A DNA stretch of 64,000 nt from Aquiflexum sp. TKW24L (GTDB lineage: Bacteria > Bacteroidota > Bacteroidia > Cytophagales > Cyclobacteriaceae), in contig NZ_JAMFLG010000016.1 of the NCBI RefSeq assembly GCF_023502205.1, positions 1 through 64,000 of the forward strand. The letters are read 5' to 3'. Shown here piece after piece: positions 8,574 through 18,160 of the stretch. The position numbers and the translations under genes are program-made. Numbering within the stretch: position 1 is the stretch's first letter; every line of letters begins with the position of its first letter. The notes beneath the pieces were generated by a model. The model was not told the DNA's origin. It did no database searches and was given only the letters and a program-made list of their open reading frames with translations.

Positions 8574-9812
8574 ATGAGGTCTTTTCCGACTTTCTCAAAT
8601 CTAACCATATTTGCATTTCTTCTGTTTTTCTCCTGTTCGCAGGATGAAACCATGGATTTGGAGCCACCCCAGAAATTAGAATTTACATCATTTGTACCTA
8701 CTATACCTATTGAGGATCAATACATTGTTGTTTTTCATGAGGAAAAGATCTCAAGCAGATTAATCCAAACTGATGTCCAATCAATGGATTTATCTATGAG
8801 GAAGGAAGTTGTTAATTTATTATCCACATACAGGATATCAGAAGACAATATACAGCGGGTTTACTCTTCAGTTTTGAATGGATTTTGCGCCAAATTGGAT
8901 AAGGACCAATTGGAAAAAATAAAAAAGGATCCTTTGGTGAAATATGTTGAACAGGATAGAGGTGGTGCTCTTGGACCTCTTACAGAAAGCATTGCCGTAA
9001 AAGGCAATACTGACCCGGTCAACACACAGATTGTTCCTTGGGGGATTACAAGGGTGGGAGGGCCATTTACTTACAAAGGTAAAAACTCCGTTTTTGTGGT
9101 GGATACAGGAATCCAACTAGACCATCCGGATCTGAATGTATGTGTCGAAAAAGCTTTTGATGCCTATCATCCAATCGATCCAAAGCTTTGCTTTGTAGAT
9201 GAACACGGTCACGGTACACACGTGGCAGGAACTATTGGTGCTTTGGATAATTTCATTGGAGTAGTAGGTGTAGCGGCAGGGGTTGATTTAGTACCGGTTA
9301 AAATATTTTTCGGTCCTTTCGCTCAGTATTCATATTCAGGTATGATAGCAGGAATTGATCATGTTGGAAAAGTTGGAATTCCCGGAGATGTTGCCAATTT
9401 GAGTTTTGGAGGTTTTGATAGCAGCAGGGCTTTGGATGATGCTGTGCTTAATGCTTCGGAAAGCAAAAAAATATGGATGGTAATCGCTTCCGGCAATTCG
9501 AATCTTCCTGCCAATTCATTCAGTCCTGCGAGAGTTTCAGGAAATTTTACAATCACAGTCTCAGCGATCGATGCACTTGACCGGTTTGCCTGGTTTTCTC
9601 ATTATGGATTCCCGATCAAATTTGCTGCCCCGGGAGTCAATGTATACTCTACCAACATTGGAGGGAGGTATAGGTATTTATCCGGTACTTCCATGGCAAC
9701 ACCCCATGTGGCAGGGCTAAGGGTTTTAGGTGAGATTGGAAATGATGGATTTGCTATCAATTATCCTGTAACACCTCCTGATCCTATTGCATATAGACCA
9801 AAAGGAAAATGA
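8574..9812 (+). CDS. Subtilisin-like (S8) serine protease lipoprotein with inhibitor prodomain
   Basis: The 412-residue product starts with a lipoprotein signal (FLLFFSC, Cys21). An I9-type prodomain follows (about 47-127; YIVVFHEEKI ... VKYVEQDR), as in subtilases that inhibit themselves during folding. The S8 catalytic triad is intact: Asp177 in VVDTGIQLDHPDL, His213 in HGHGTHVAGT, and Ser373 in SGTSMATPHVAG, with oxyanion Asn308 in IASGNSN. The C-terminus ends soon after the catalytic domain and has no T9SS sorting domain. It is predicted to sit on the outer or periplasmic face as a lipid-anchored protease. It is probably an operon with the exported protein upstream. Confidence 0.94.
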   Translation: MRSFPTFSNLTIFAFLLFFSCSQDETMDLEPPQKLEFTSFVPTIPIEDQYIVVFHEEKISSRLIQTDVQSMDLSMRKEVVNLLSTYRISEDNIQRVYSSVLNGFCAKLDKDQLEKIKKDPLVKYVEQDRGGALGPLTESIAVKGNTDPVNTQIVPWGITRVGGPFTYKGKNSVFVVDTGIQLDHPDLNVCVEKAFDAYHPIDPKLCFVDEHGHGTHVAGTIGALDNFIGVVGVAAGVDLVPVKIFFGPFAQYSYSGMIAGIDHVGKVGIPGDVANLSFGGFDSSRALDDAVLNASESKKIWMVIASGNSNLPANSFSPARVSGNFTITVSAIDALDRFAWFSHYGFPIKFAAPGVNVYSTNIGGRYRYLSGTSMATPHVAGLRVLGEIGNDGFAINYPVTPPDPIAYRPKGK

Positions 9813-9890
9813 TAAAATAAATAATTTGGTAGTTCATCTTTTTTTGTTAATATTATCGCTGTTTTACACACCCGAAAACAATTTTTCTTA

Positions 9891-11843
9891 ATGAAAAAAT
9901 CAATTGTGCTTATTTTACTTTTTTCCTCTTTGTTTGGGGAAATTTGTGCCCAAAATGATGAGATGGACAGTTTAAACAGGCTTCTTTCCCATCAGGTTTC
10001 CCGTGAAGACAGGGTTAATGCTTTGAACAAACTTACATTTCTTACCAGAGAAAAAGATTTGCAGCAGGCTTTGGTTTGGGGTCAAAGGGCAGAAGATTTG
10101 GCAAGTGAACTCAAGGACAGCCTTCAAATGAGTAGGGCAAAAGGTAATCTTGGGTGGGTTTATTTTAGACTTGGGATTTGGGAAAAAGCCTTCCGCTATT
10201 CCAAAGAATCTTATTTGATTGCTTTGGCCAAGGGATATAAAACTGAGTTAGGAATGGCTTTGAATAACCTAGGATCTCTTTATTACCGTCAGGATTATTA
10301 TGATGAGGCCATCAAGAATTTTAAAGAGGCATATAAATATGGACAAGATGAAAACGATGCCTATTTAATCATCCGGAGTCTTAACAATCTCGCCCTAAAT
10401 TATACCCTAAAAGGTGAATTGGATTCTGCTTTATTGTTTGCGAATGATGCGATAATATCCAATGAAAAATTTGGTGAAGAATATTTTATCACTTTTACAC
10501 ATAGGGTGCTTGGTGACATCCATCTTGGTAGGGGAGATGTCGGTAAGGCCATTGAAAGTTATGAGCATTCCCTCGAAATTTCCAACCCACAGCAGATCAA
10601 GACCTCCCAAGCTTCAGTATTGCATAGATTGGGAAACGCCTATTTTATCGACGGAAATACGTCCAAAGCATTAGAGTATCTTACCCAAGGACTAAAGATT
10701 TCTAAGGAAAACGGGTTTTTGGATGAATTGGTGGAAACTTATAAAACTTTCACCATGATTTATGATGCAAAGGGTAATATTCCTTTGGCTTTTCAATATC
10801 AAAAAGCCTTTACTGAACTCAATGCAGAAAGAGAAGCGGCTTCAAACAGGGAAAGAATGGAAATGTTACAGGCCAAGTTTGAAGTCGAAAAATCAGACGC
10901 TGAGATCAACTACCTAAAAGTTCAAAACCAATTAAAGGAAGTTGAAATAAAAAGTTTTAATAAAATTTTGACCATGTTTTTGGTATTCACTGCTGTATCA
11001 GTCGGTTTGTTGTTTTGGATGAGTATTATATTTAGAAAGAATAAGGAAACTACCAAAAGGCTCGTCGAAAAGAGGTCTATACTTGAAGCGCAGAAAAAAG
11101 AACTTCAGAAAAAATCTGCTGAATTGACAGAATCTAACAGGAGCAAAAACAGGATACTCTCCATCCTTGGACATGATTTGAAGAGCCCTGTAGCCCAGTT
11201 GAAGGGAGTCTTGGACCTTCTGCATTCCCAAGAATTGAGTAAAGAAGAATTTGATGGGATTTCACATATCCTCAAAAGAAATGTGGACGGCCTTTATGAA
11301 AATATTGATAATATCCTGAGTTGGTCCAAATCCCAAATGGAAGGATTCAAAGTTCAATTGCTTCCTACGAATATCAAAAAGGTAATCCGGCCTTGCCTGG
11401 AGCTTTTGCAATACCAGGCCAATTCCAAAGAAATATCCATCACCATCAATATCATCGAGGAAATTGCACTTGTCGATCAAGACCTGCTTCAGCTGATTAT
11501 TCGAAACCTGCTGAGCAATGCCATCAAATTTTCGAACAAAGGATCCAACATTGATATTTATTCCCAAAAAGATGGGGATTTCATCAAACTTGTCATTCAA
11601 GATTATGGTCTCGGAATGAGTGAAATCCAGTTAGACACTATTCTCAACCAACAGGTATATCTACTCGAATCAAGCGTGGGGACAGACAAAGAAAAAGGAA
11701 CAGGACTTGGATTGAATCTCTGCAAGGAATTTTTAGGTTTGATGGGTGGCGCACTGATGCTTGAAAGCAAGAAAGGCGAAGGAACCACAGCCATCTTACT
11801 TTTGCAGAGTGTTACTGTCAATAAAGCCCAACAAGTGATTTGA
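9891..11843 (+). CDS. TPR-containing membrane sensor histidine kinase
   Basis: The 650-residue protein begins with a signal peptide (cleavage near AQN at 20-22). Next are six or so tetratricopeptide repeats (about 40-310; for example NNLGSLYYRQDYYDEAIKNF), a coiled coil (about 310-355), one transmembrane helix (about 359-381), a second coiled coil, and a cytoplasmic kinase core. The phospho-acceptor is His428 in ILGHDLKSPVAQ. The ATPase has an N box (RNLLSNAIKFS) and G boxes (DYGLGMS and GTGLGLNLC). The periplasmic TPR region probably senses a protein or cell-envelope signal. No response regulator is adjacent, so it is an orphan kinase. Its 3' end overlaps the convergent next gene by 26 bp. 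Confidence 0.93.
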   Translation: MKKSIVLILLFSSLFGEICAQNDEMDSLNRLLSHQVSREDRVNALNKLTFLTREKDLQQALVWGQRAEDLASELKDSLQMSRAKGNLGWVYFRLGIWEKAFRYSKESYLIALAKGYKTELGMALNNLGSLYYRQDYYDEAIKNFKEAYKYGQDENDAYLIIRSLNNLALNYTLKGELDSALLFANDAIISNEKFGEEYFITFTHRVLGDIHLGRGDVGKAIESYEHSLEISNPQQIKTSQASVLHRLGNAYFIDGNTSKALEYLTQGLKISKENGFLDELVETYKTFTMIYDAKGNIPLAFQYQKAFTELNAEREAASNRERMEMLQAKFEVEKSDAEINYLKVQNQLKEVEIKSFNKILTMFLVFTAVSVGLLFWMSIIFRKNKETTKRLVEKRSILEAQKKELQKKSAELTESNRSKNRILSILGHDLKSPVAQLKGVLDLLHSQELSKEEFDGISHILKRNVDGLYENIDNILSWSKSQMEGFKVQLLPTNIKKVIRPCLELLQYQANSKEISITINIIEEIALVDQDLLQLIIRNLLSNAIKFSNKGSNIDIYSQKDGDFIKLVIQDYGLGMSEIQLDTILNQQVYLLESSVGTDKEKGTGLGLNLCKEFLGLMGGALMLESKKGEGTTAILLLQSVTVNKAQQVI

Positions 11844-12687
11844 AGATCAATTCCTCAGGATTAAGCGTCTTTTCTATCAGTTTCAAATCTTTCAAAATAT
11901 CAATTGTCTCCTGAATTGTATTTTTGGAAATCATCCCGCTGTTGGCCCACTTCGTTTGCCTTAGCCATGCATTGATGTCTTCAATTTTGATTTTGTAGGT
12001 CTCGCTGAGGAGAATTGGGTAATCGGGTGAATTGAGCAGGGATATAGATTCCAGATAAACCAAATCCCTCAGGGTTCTAATTACTTCCGGAGAGTCGGCT
12101 AAAATTGAAGGGTTGGCCACTATGACAAAACAAGGCCAAGGAGTGGGTATTTCTCCAATCCGATTAAAATACCCATTGTCTACAAATGGCTTGGTCATAA
12201 ATTTTTCCCAGAGAAAAAGTTTATGGATTTCATCCTGCAAAGCCTCTTTGGCACCTTCTAGGTCACCGACAACTTCAAAATCAAGGCTTTCCATATCCCA
12301 ACCTTCTCTTTTGGCCAATAAAAATGCCATCAAATGGGAACCTGAGCCATACCTGCTGATGACAAATTCACCGTGACCTAGTTCCGAAATGTCTTTAATT
12401 TCTGATTTTCCTGATCCATGAATTCCCCAAATCAAGGGAGATTCAACGTGGAGACCAATTATCAAAGCAGGATTACCCTCAATCTTATCTTTGATAAAGC
12501 TCTCAGTCAGCACCACTGCCAAGTCGGTGGATCCCTCACGCAGGGACGTGTTCATTGCACCTGAACCTTTGGGCTCGTCCACCCATTCCAATTGAATGCC
12601 TTGAGCCAAAAACGGCTGTCTTTTTATCACCTGAATCCATGGATAATTAAAGTGCTCGGGTACGCCGGTTATGGTTATTTTTTTCAT
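11818..12687 (-). CDS. Type-2 periplasmic-binding-fold protein without signal peptide
   Basis: The 289-residue product resembles substrate-binding proteins of the NMT1/Ca3427 type that bind small organic ligands. It starts MKKITITGVPEHFNYPW and shows a GSGSHLMAFLLAKREGW segment, typical of the hinge/ligand region in this fold. No signal peptide or lipobox is seen, so it is expected to be cytoplasmic, which is unusual for a transporter component. No ABC permease or ATPase genes are nearby. It may be a cytosolic ligand sensor or an enzyme of this fold. Family assignment is moderate; ligand unknown. The 3' end overlaps the kinase gene on the other strand. Confidence 0.65.
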   Translation of the reverse strand: MKKITITGVPEHFNYPWIQVIKRQPFLAQGIQLEWVDEPKGSGAMNTSLREGSTDLAVVLTESFIKDKIEGNPALIIGLHVESPLIWGIHGSGKSEIKDISELGHGEFVISRYGSGSHLMAFLLAKREGWDMESLDFEVVGDLEGAKEALQDEIHKLFLWEKFMTKPFVDNGYFNRIGEIPTPWPCFVIVANPSILADSPEVIRTLRDLVYLESISLLNSPDYPILLSETYKIKIEDINAWLRQTKWANSGMISKNTIQETIDILKDLKLIEKTLNPEELIFKSLVGLY

Positions 12688-12765
12688 AGTTAAGCTTCAG
12701 TTTTAAACAAAAATACCGCTAATATTTGGTTAGCGGTATTGAAAACTTAGGAAATACGATGCATT

Positions 12766-14100
12766 CTATGTGTCATGGGTGGCATTTCGGTCGGAAATGA
12801 AAATATTGCTCAGTCCTGCAACAATCAAGGAACATCCTGCCAATACCATGGTAAAGATCACCTCTTCTCCAAACAAAAGCTTATACAAGAAATTGATTCC
12901 GCCCAAGGCGGCCACAATCTGGGGAATCACAATAAACATATTGAAAATACCCATGTACACACCCATTTGTTTGGGATTGACAGCACCGGACAACATCGCA
13001 TAGGGCATGGACAGAATACTTGCCCAGGCTATGCCTACCAAAGCAAAGCTAAGGTGAAGCATCCAAGGTTCGGAGATGTAGTATATCATGATAAATCCCA
13101 AACCGCCAGCGATCAAGCTGAACATATGAAGCATCTTCCTGTTTATTTTCACTTTGCTGGTCACAAAGGCAAGAATTAAGGCAAAAAACATTGACACCAA
13201 GCCATAAGTACCGAGATAATTACCCACGCTGTCAGCCGCATCATTATAAACCTGTGAGGTGGTATCTGTGGCTTTGAAAACATGTTCTGTGATGGCAGGA
13301 GTAGCAAAACTCCACATGGTAAAAAAAGCAAACCAAGAAAAGAACTGGACTACCCCCAATTGTTTCATGACTTTTGGCATTCCTAAAATGTTTTTAAAGA
13401 TCTCTTTAAACCCATTCAAAAAACCTTTACTCTCTTCATTTTCTTTTTTGAGGGCCTCAAGGTCCTCAGGGGGATACTCATCTGTGGTCAATATGGTGTA
13501 CAGAATCGAACTGAAAAGCACAACAGCACCAATAGCAAAAGCAAATTTGACCGAATCAGGCACCACTCCCGGCTCAGCGGTATTAGGGACACCTATCTGA
13601 GTCATCAACCAAGGCAAGTTACTTGCCACCCAAGTTCCGATACCGATGATCAATGTCTGCACCACAAAACCATAAGACCGCTGACTATCCGGAAGTTTGT
13701 CCGCGACTAGAGCCCTGAAAGGTTCCATGCTGATATTGATCGAGGCGTCCAAGATCCAAAGTGCTCCGGCTGCCATCCACAAAGCAGAAGAGTACGGGGC
13801 GAAAAACAATGCAATCGTACTAAAAATCGCCCCAATGAGAAAGAATGGTTTCCTTCTTCCAAATTTTGGATGCCAAGTCCTATCACTGATGTACCCCACT
13901 ATCGGTTGTACAAGCAATCCTGTAAGCGGAGCGGCGATCCAAAGCAGTGGAATTGCATCTTTATCTGCACCAAGTGTTTGGAAAATGCGTGACATAAAGC
14001 CCCCTTGAAGAGCAAATCCAAATTGGATTCCAAGAAATCCGAAACTCATGTTCCAGATCTGCCAAAAGCTTAGCCTTGGCTTAGTATCGATTGCTTGCAT
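12766..14100 (-). CDS. MFS sugar transporter (GPH/SLC45-like, probable maltose/oligosaccharide symporter)
   Basis: The 444-residue protein has about 12 hydrophobic helices and the loop 2-3 signature SDRTWHPKFGRRKPFF of the SLC45-like/glycoside symporters. It probably imports maltose or small malto-oligosaccharides across the inner membrane with a cation. It lies 40 bp downstream of the GH31 alpha-glucosidase on the same strand, so the two are very likely co-transcribed. MFS transporters of this type also occur in maltose operons of other Bacteroidetes. It starts with ATG at 14100 and ends in an AT-rich spacer before the binding-protein gene. The substrate is inferred from context. Confidence 0.88.
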   Translation of the reverse strand: MQAIDTKPRLSFWQIWNMSFGFLGIQFGFALQGGFMSRIFQTLGADKDAIPLLWIAAPLTGLLVQPIVGYISDRTWHPKFGRRKPFFLIGAIFSTIALFFAPYSSALWMAAGALWILDASINISMEPFRALVADKLPDSQRSYGFVVQTLIIGIGTWVASNLPWLMTQIGVPNTAEPGVVPDSVKFAFAIGAVVLFSSILYTILTTDEYPPEDLEALKKENEESKGFLNGFKEIFKNILGMPKVMKQLGVVQFFSWFAFFTMWSFATPAITEHVFKATDTTSQVYNDAADSVGNYLGTYGLVSMFFALILAFVTSKVKINRKMLHMFSLIAGGLGFIMIYYISEPWMLHLSFALVGIAWASILSMPYAMLSGAVNPKQMGVYMGIFNMFIVIPQIVAALGGINFLYKLLFGEEVIFTMVLAGCSLIVAGLSNIFISDRNATHDT

Positions 14101-14140
14101 TATCTTGGGTTAGAATCTTAAGGAAAATTTAGGTTATAGG

Positions 14141-16567
14141 TTATTGAATGGTGATTTCAAAGGCCTCAGCAACATTTTGAATGGTAAAGGTTGAAATATT
14201 TTTGATTTCCAAATATGGAAAGCGGTTTTCAGGTAAAGGATCAAAATCTGTCAGCATACCTAAAAAAGCAAAATCTTCTTTTTCTGGTGTTTTCAATTTT
14301 CCATTATAAAGAACCGATTCTGTTTTTATTCCATGAAAATATACCTTCACTTGTTGGAATTTACTTTGGAAATCGCCCTCGGTTTTTGAAAAGGTCAATG
14401 TCTTCAGCTCAGTATTCCAGATGATTTCCCTCTTCAAAAACTTTCCTTTTTTATAATCAGGACTGATGCCATCATCTTCGTAGTGAATATAGGTCGAAGC
14501 CTCCTTACCTGCGTAGATATGGAGATCAAGGATTCCATTATGGGACTGACCTGTATAGGACACATCAGATTGTAATGCTAGGATCGAGCCTGCTTTTATA
14601 TATACTGGGAGGTAATTGAGTGGACAGTCTTGGTAGACGATCTGCTTTCCTTTATATTTTTGATTATCAAACAAATAGTACCATTCTCCTGCAGGAAGAT
14701 AAACCTTGGTGATCTCTTTATGACTTTCTACCGGTGCAATCAGGAGGTTGTCACAAAAAAGGTATTGGTTTTCATAGGCACTTTCATAGATATATTTGTC
14801 ATGGGAATAACCCACAGCCAGACTTTGAGCGATAGGAAGACCAGTTTTGGTACTCTTGTAGAAACTGCTGTAAATAGTAGGAAGCATTCTGTACCTCAAT
14901 TTCATATAGTTTCTTGAAATCTCTTCTACTTCCTCTCCAAACGCCCAAGGTTCGGCATCACTGCTATTGATCATCGAATGCGCTCTGTACAAAGGAGAAA
15001 AAGTAGCTATGCTCATCCATCTAGCAAAAAGTGATTTGGTCGCTTCACCGGCAAAACCACCCACATCATATCCTGAATAAGCAACGCCGCTTAGACCAAG
15101 ACTATTGACCAACCTGATGCCTGCCATCATGTGCTCCTCGCTCGCCACATTGTCTCCGGTCCATGCAGCTGCATAACGCTGAATTCCTGAAAATCCTGAC
15201 CTTGTCAATACAAAAGGTCTTTCCTCGGGTCGTTGCAATTCACATCCTTCTTTGGCGCTTCTTGCCATTTGAAATCCATAAATGTTTCTTGCTTTTCTAT
15301 GGCTGACATTTTCTCCTTCATAAGAAAAATTGATCAGATTTGGGGTGAATTGACCCCATGAAGCGGGTTCGTTCATATCAGTCCAATACCCATCTACTCC
15401 GGCTTCTTCGTAAAAAGCCATTTTTTCAGCCCACCACTGACGGGTATCCGGTTTGGTAAAATCAGGAAATGCGCACCAACCCGGCCAAACTTGTCCTTCA
15501 TAAATTTCATTGTCTGGATATTTGACAAACAGGTCCTTTTGTTTTCCCTCATCAAAGGGCAGATAGCCTTTATCAGTTTTGATTCCCGGATCCATGATGA
15601 CCACTACTTTGAACCCTTTCTCCTTTATGGATTTTATCATGGATTTGGGATCAGGGAATTTTTCTCCATCAAAAGTGAAAACTTTATATTTCTCCATATG
15701 ATGGATGTCAAGATAAATGACATCTGCCGGCATGTCTTTGTCCCTGAATGTCTTGGCCAAAGTCAAAACTTCAGAATCAGGGTAATAGGAATACCGGCAT
15801 TGTTGAAAGCCTAGGGACCACAAAGGTGGCATTTCCATTTTTCCGGTCAATTCTGTGTAGGAACTGATAATTTTTGAGACCGAATCATTATGGAAAAAAT
15901 AATAATCCATATCTCCATCATCCGCGGAATAATAGATAAATCGGTTGTTGGAAGCTCCAAAATTGAAAACAGACTTATGTGTATTGTCAAAAAATATTCC
16001 GTAGGCGAGACCACTGTGAACTCCAATGTAAAAAGGAATACTCATGTACAATGGATCGTCACCTATCCCGTACGCAAAATAATCCGTATTCCAATTGGTA
16101 AAAGCACGACCCGAACGGTCAAGATGCCCCGTTTTTTCACCGAGGCCAATAAACCTTTCCTTGGGTTGCACTTTTTTATAGTTGCTTACCTCCGTTCCCA
16201 ACCATGATACTGCAAAAGCTGGATCATCTTGGTTGATAATTTCGCCACTTGGGGTCAAGAACGTAAGGAAAAAAGGACTCAAGTTTACTGAAATATGGAT
16301 ATGGGAAGTTTTGATCCAAATTTTTTCACTTTCCACTAAGGTGTTGAACTGGATTTGGACGGGCCCTGATATTACACTGTAAGGGTTTGGTGAATATTTG
16401 GATTCTCTGCTGACCTGAATTCGTACAGTATCCTCTTTGTAAAGAGTAATTTCGAAATTTGCTGACGCAGTATTTCCATAGATCCCGTTTGGCTTTTCGT
16501 ACCAGGACAAAACGTCCCCAATAGCCAGATTTTGAGTTGAATTTGATAAATTGGTGGGTAGAGGCAT
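14141..16567 (-). CDS. GH31 alpha-glucosidase
   Basis: The 808-residue enzyme releases glucose from non-reducing ends of malto-oligosaccharides. It shows the GH31 layout: N-terminal beta-sandwich (about 25-240), TIM barrel (about 245-610) and C-terminal beta domains. The nucleophile is Asp397 in DGYWTDMNEPASWG. The general acid/base is Asp472 in AAAWTGDNVASEEHM. No signal peptide is visible (it starts MPLPTNLSNSTQNLAIG), so it is predicted to be cytoplasmic or exported by an unusual route. It sits between the LacI gene (about 210 bp gap) and the MFS gene. A LacI-type site lies upstream at 16741-16753, which suggests the GH31-MFS pair has its own regulated promoter. Confidence 0.95.
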   Translation of the reverse strand: MPLPTNLSNSTQNLAIGDVLSWYEKPNGIYGNTASANFEITLYKEDTVRIQVSRESKYSPNPYSVISGPVQIQFNTLVESEKIWIKTSHIHISVNLSPFFLTFLTPSGEIINQDDPAFAVSWLGTEVSNYKKVQPKERFIGLGEKTGHLDRSGRAFTNWNTDYFAYGIGDDPLYMSIPFYIGVHSGLAYGIFFDNTHKSVFNFGASNNRFIYYSADDGDMDYYFFHNDSVSKIISSYTELTGKMEMPPLWSLGFQQCRYSYYPDSEVLTLAKTFRDKDMPADVIYLDIHHMEKYKVFTFDGEKFPDPKSMIKSIKEKGFKVVVIMDPGIKTDKGYLPFDEGKQKDLFVKYPDNEIYEGQVWPGWCAFPDFTKPDTRQWWAEKMAFYEEAGVDGYWTDMNEPASWGQFTPNLINFSYEGENVSHRKARNIYGFQMARSAKEGCELQRPEERPFVLTRSGFSGIQRYAAAWTGDNVASEEHMMAGIRLVNSLGLSGVAYSGYDVGGFAGEATKSLFARWMSIATFSPLYRAHSMINSSDAEPWAFGEEVEEISRNYMKLRYRMLPTIYSSFYKSTKTGLPIAQSLAVGYSHDKYIYESAYENQYLFCDNLLIAPVESHKEITKVYLPAGEWYYLFDNQKYKGKQIVYQDCPLNYLPVYIKAGSILALQSDVSYTGQSHNGILDLHIYAGKEASTYIHYEDDGISPDYKKGKFLKREIIWNTELKTLTFSKTEGDFQSKFQQVKVYFHGIKTESVLYNGKLKTPEKEDFAFLGMLTDFDPLPENRFPYLEIKNISTFTIQNVAEAFEITIQ

Positions 16568-16740
16568 TTTATAATTGCTTATTAAATATTAATAGCCTGA
16601 TATTTTTGTTCACAAGAATTGAAGTTGGGGGTCTAATTTATAATTTTATGTGAAAGGATAAAATTCTTTGGTAATTCCAATCGGCCAAAAAAATCATCCA
16701 GGATTGTTCAAAAAGCGGTTTTTTGAATTGTATGACATAA

Positions 16741-16753
16741 TCAAACGATTGCA
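16741..16753. promoter_or_regulatory. Candidate LacI-family operator upstream of GH31
   Basis: The sequence TCAAACGATTGCA lies in the 212-bp gap between the LacI gene and the GH31 gene. Its 12-base core CAAACGATTGCA is the exact reverse complement of the candidate operator in front of the divergent SusE/F-like gene (17945-17956). The central CG with GCAA/TTGC-type half-sites is typical of LacI-family operators. Inferred, not tested. Confidence 0.55.
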
Positions 16754-16779
16754 TAAATAATTGCACAAGGGAGAAAAAA

Positions 16780-17811
16780 TCAGACTTTCACAGATGATTT
16801 TCTAACCAACAATTCCGTATCCAAGACTACATTCTGCGAAACGGAATCTATTACTGTCTTTTTGTTGATGAGGTCCAATAAAAGTTTGGTAGCAGTTTCA
16901 CCGATTTGGAATCCAGGCTGGGCAACCGTGGATAGGGGAGGATCGATCATAGAAGAAAATTGCCAATTGGAAAATCCGACTACACCCACATCCTCAGGTA
17001 TTTTTAGTTCAAGGGCTTTGAGCGCCATCATGGCACCTGCTGCGACAATATCATGATGTGCGAATATGGCATCCGGTCTGTTTTCCTTGTTTTTGAACAA
17101 TTCGGTAGTGATCAATATACTTTCCTTCTCGGTACCAAAGGGACATTCTACAATCCACTTTTCATCTTCTTGAATACCTGCATCCCTTAATGCATTCAAA
17201 TAACCTTCTTTTCTTTGTTTAGAGATCGCGAGATTGACAGGTCCGGATAGGTGAACAATTTTTTTAAACCCTTGGTCAATGAGATGTGTCACGGCATTAT
17301 AAGCTCCTTGATAGTCGTTGACAGTGACATTGATGGTATTTTTCAAGTCTGGTATCCTGTCAAAAAAAACAATCGGGAACTCTAAGTCTATCATCTTTTG
17401 GAAATGGTCAAAGTTGGTCGTTTCTCTTGAAAAACTTACAAGTACGCCATCAATTTGGTTGGAAAGCATGGTCTCAATGCTACTTTTTTCCCTTGTAAAT
17501 CTCTCATTTGTCTGGCAAAGGATAACATTGTAGCCATTTGCGAATGCTACTTCTTCCACACCACTGATCACTGTAGAAAAGAAAAAATGAACTACTTCAG
17601 GAATAATTACCCCAATAGTAAAAGATTTACTCTTTCTTAAGCTGAGAGCTACGGCATTGGGCCGATAGTTTAGCTTGGTAGCAAGTTCTTTTACCTTTCG
17701 TTTAGTTTCATCACTTATACCAGGATAATCCTTTAATGCCCTTGAAACCGTAGATGTAGATACATTTAGTTCTTTGGCAATGTCTTTTATAGTAGCTTGA
17801 CCGAGTTTCAT
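16780..17811 (-). CDS. LacI-family transcriptional regulator
   Basis: The 343-residue protein has the LacI N-terminal helix-turn-helix (IKDIAKELNVSTSTVSRALKDYPGIS, about residues 8-33), a hinge helix (YRPNAVALSLR) and a periplasmic-binding-like effector domain (about 65-340; TIGVIIPEVVHFFF... ). It is placed between a GH31-MFS pair and a divergent amylase operon, so it is the likely maltose- or maltodextrin-responsive regulator of both arms. Candidate sites exist 27 bp downstream of its stop codon (in front of GH31) and in its divergent promoter region. Whether it activates or represses is not visible. Confidence 0.95.
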   Translation of the reverse strand: MKLGQATIKDIAKELNVSTSTVSRALKDYPGISDETKRKVKELATKLNYRPNAVALSLRKSKSFTIGVIIPEVVHFFFSTVISGVEEVAFANGYNVILCQTNERFTREKSSIETMLSNQIDGVLVSFSRETTNFDHFQKMIDLEFPIVFFDRIPDLKNTINVTVNDYQGAYNAVTHLIDQGFKKIVHLSGPVNLAISKQRKEGYLNALRDAGIQEDEKWIVECPFGTEKESILITTELFKNKENRPDAIFAHHDIVAAGAMMALKALELKIPEDVGVVGFSNWQFSSMIDPPLSTVAQPGFQIGETATKLLLDLINKKTVIDSVSQNVVLDTELLVRKSSVKV

Positions 17812-17944
17812 AAAAATTAGATTTTTCTAATATTTAAATATATAGGTTTTCAGGATATTTAATATGCCTCAAGAACCATAATTTTTTTTGATTCACACAA
17901 TTTATATGGTTTCACTTGGATTTTCTAAAAAAATATAATTTCCA

Positions 17945-17971
17945 TGCAATCGTTTGCGGTTTCGTTTGCAC
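17945..17971. promoter_or_regulatory. Candidate LacI-family operator pair in the divergent lacI/susE-like promoter region
   Basis: TGCAATCGTTTGC (17945-17957) is an imperfect palindrome with GCAA/TTGC arms. Five bases later TCGTTTGCAC follows, so the half-site TCGTTTGC appears twice with 12-base spacing (17950 and 17962). The first site repeats the GH31-upstream site in inverted orientation. It lies about 135 bp before the LacI start and 190 bp before the SusE/F-like start. Confidence 0.55.
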
Positions 17972-18160
17972 AATTATTTGTAAAAAAATTCCATACTGAT
18001 TATTTGCTTGGACATTTTTGATTCCGTAATATTTCATAGTTGTATTGTGATAATCGTATTCGATTGAAATATTCTTGCAGGTCACAATATAATTTTACAA
18101 TAGAAAAATTGAATTAAATTAATTCCAACGTGAAACAATAAATACCAAAAACAAATTCCT

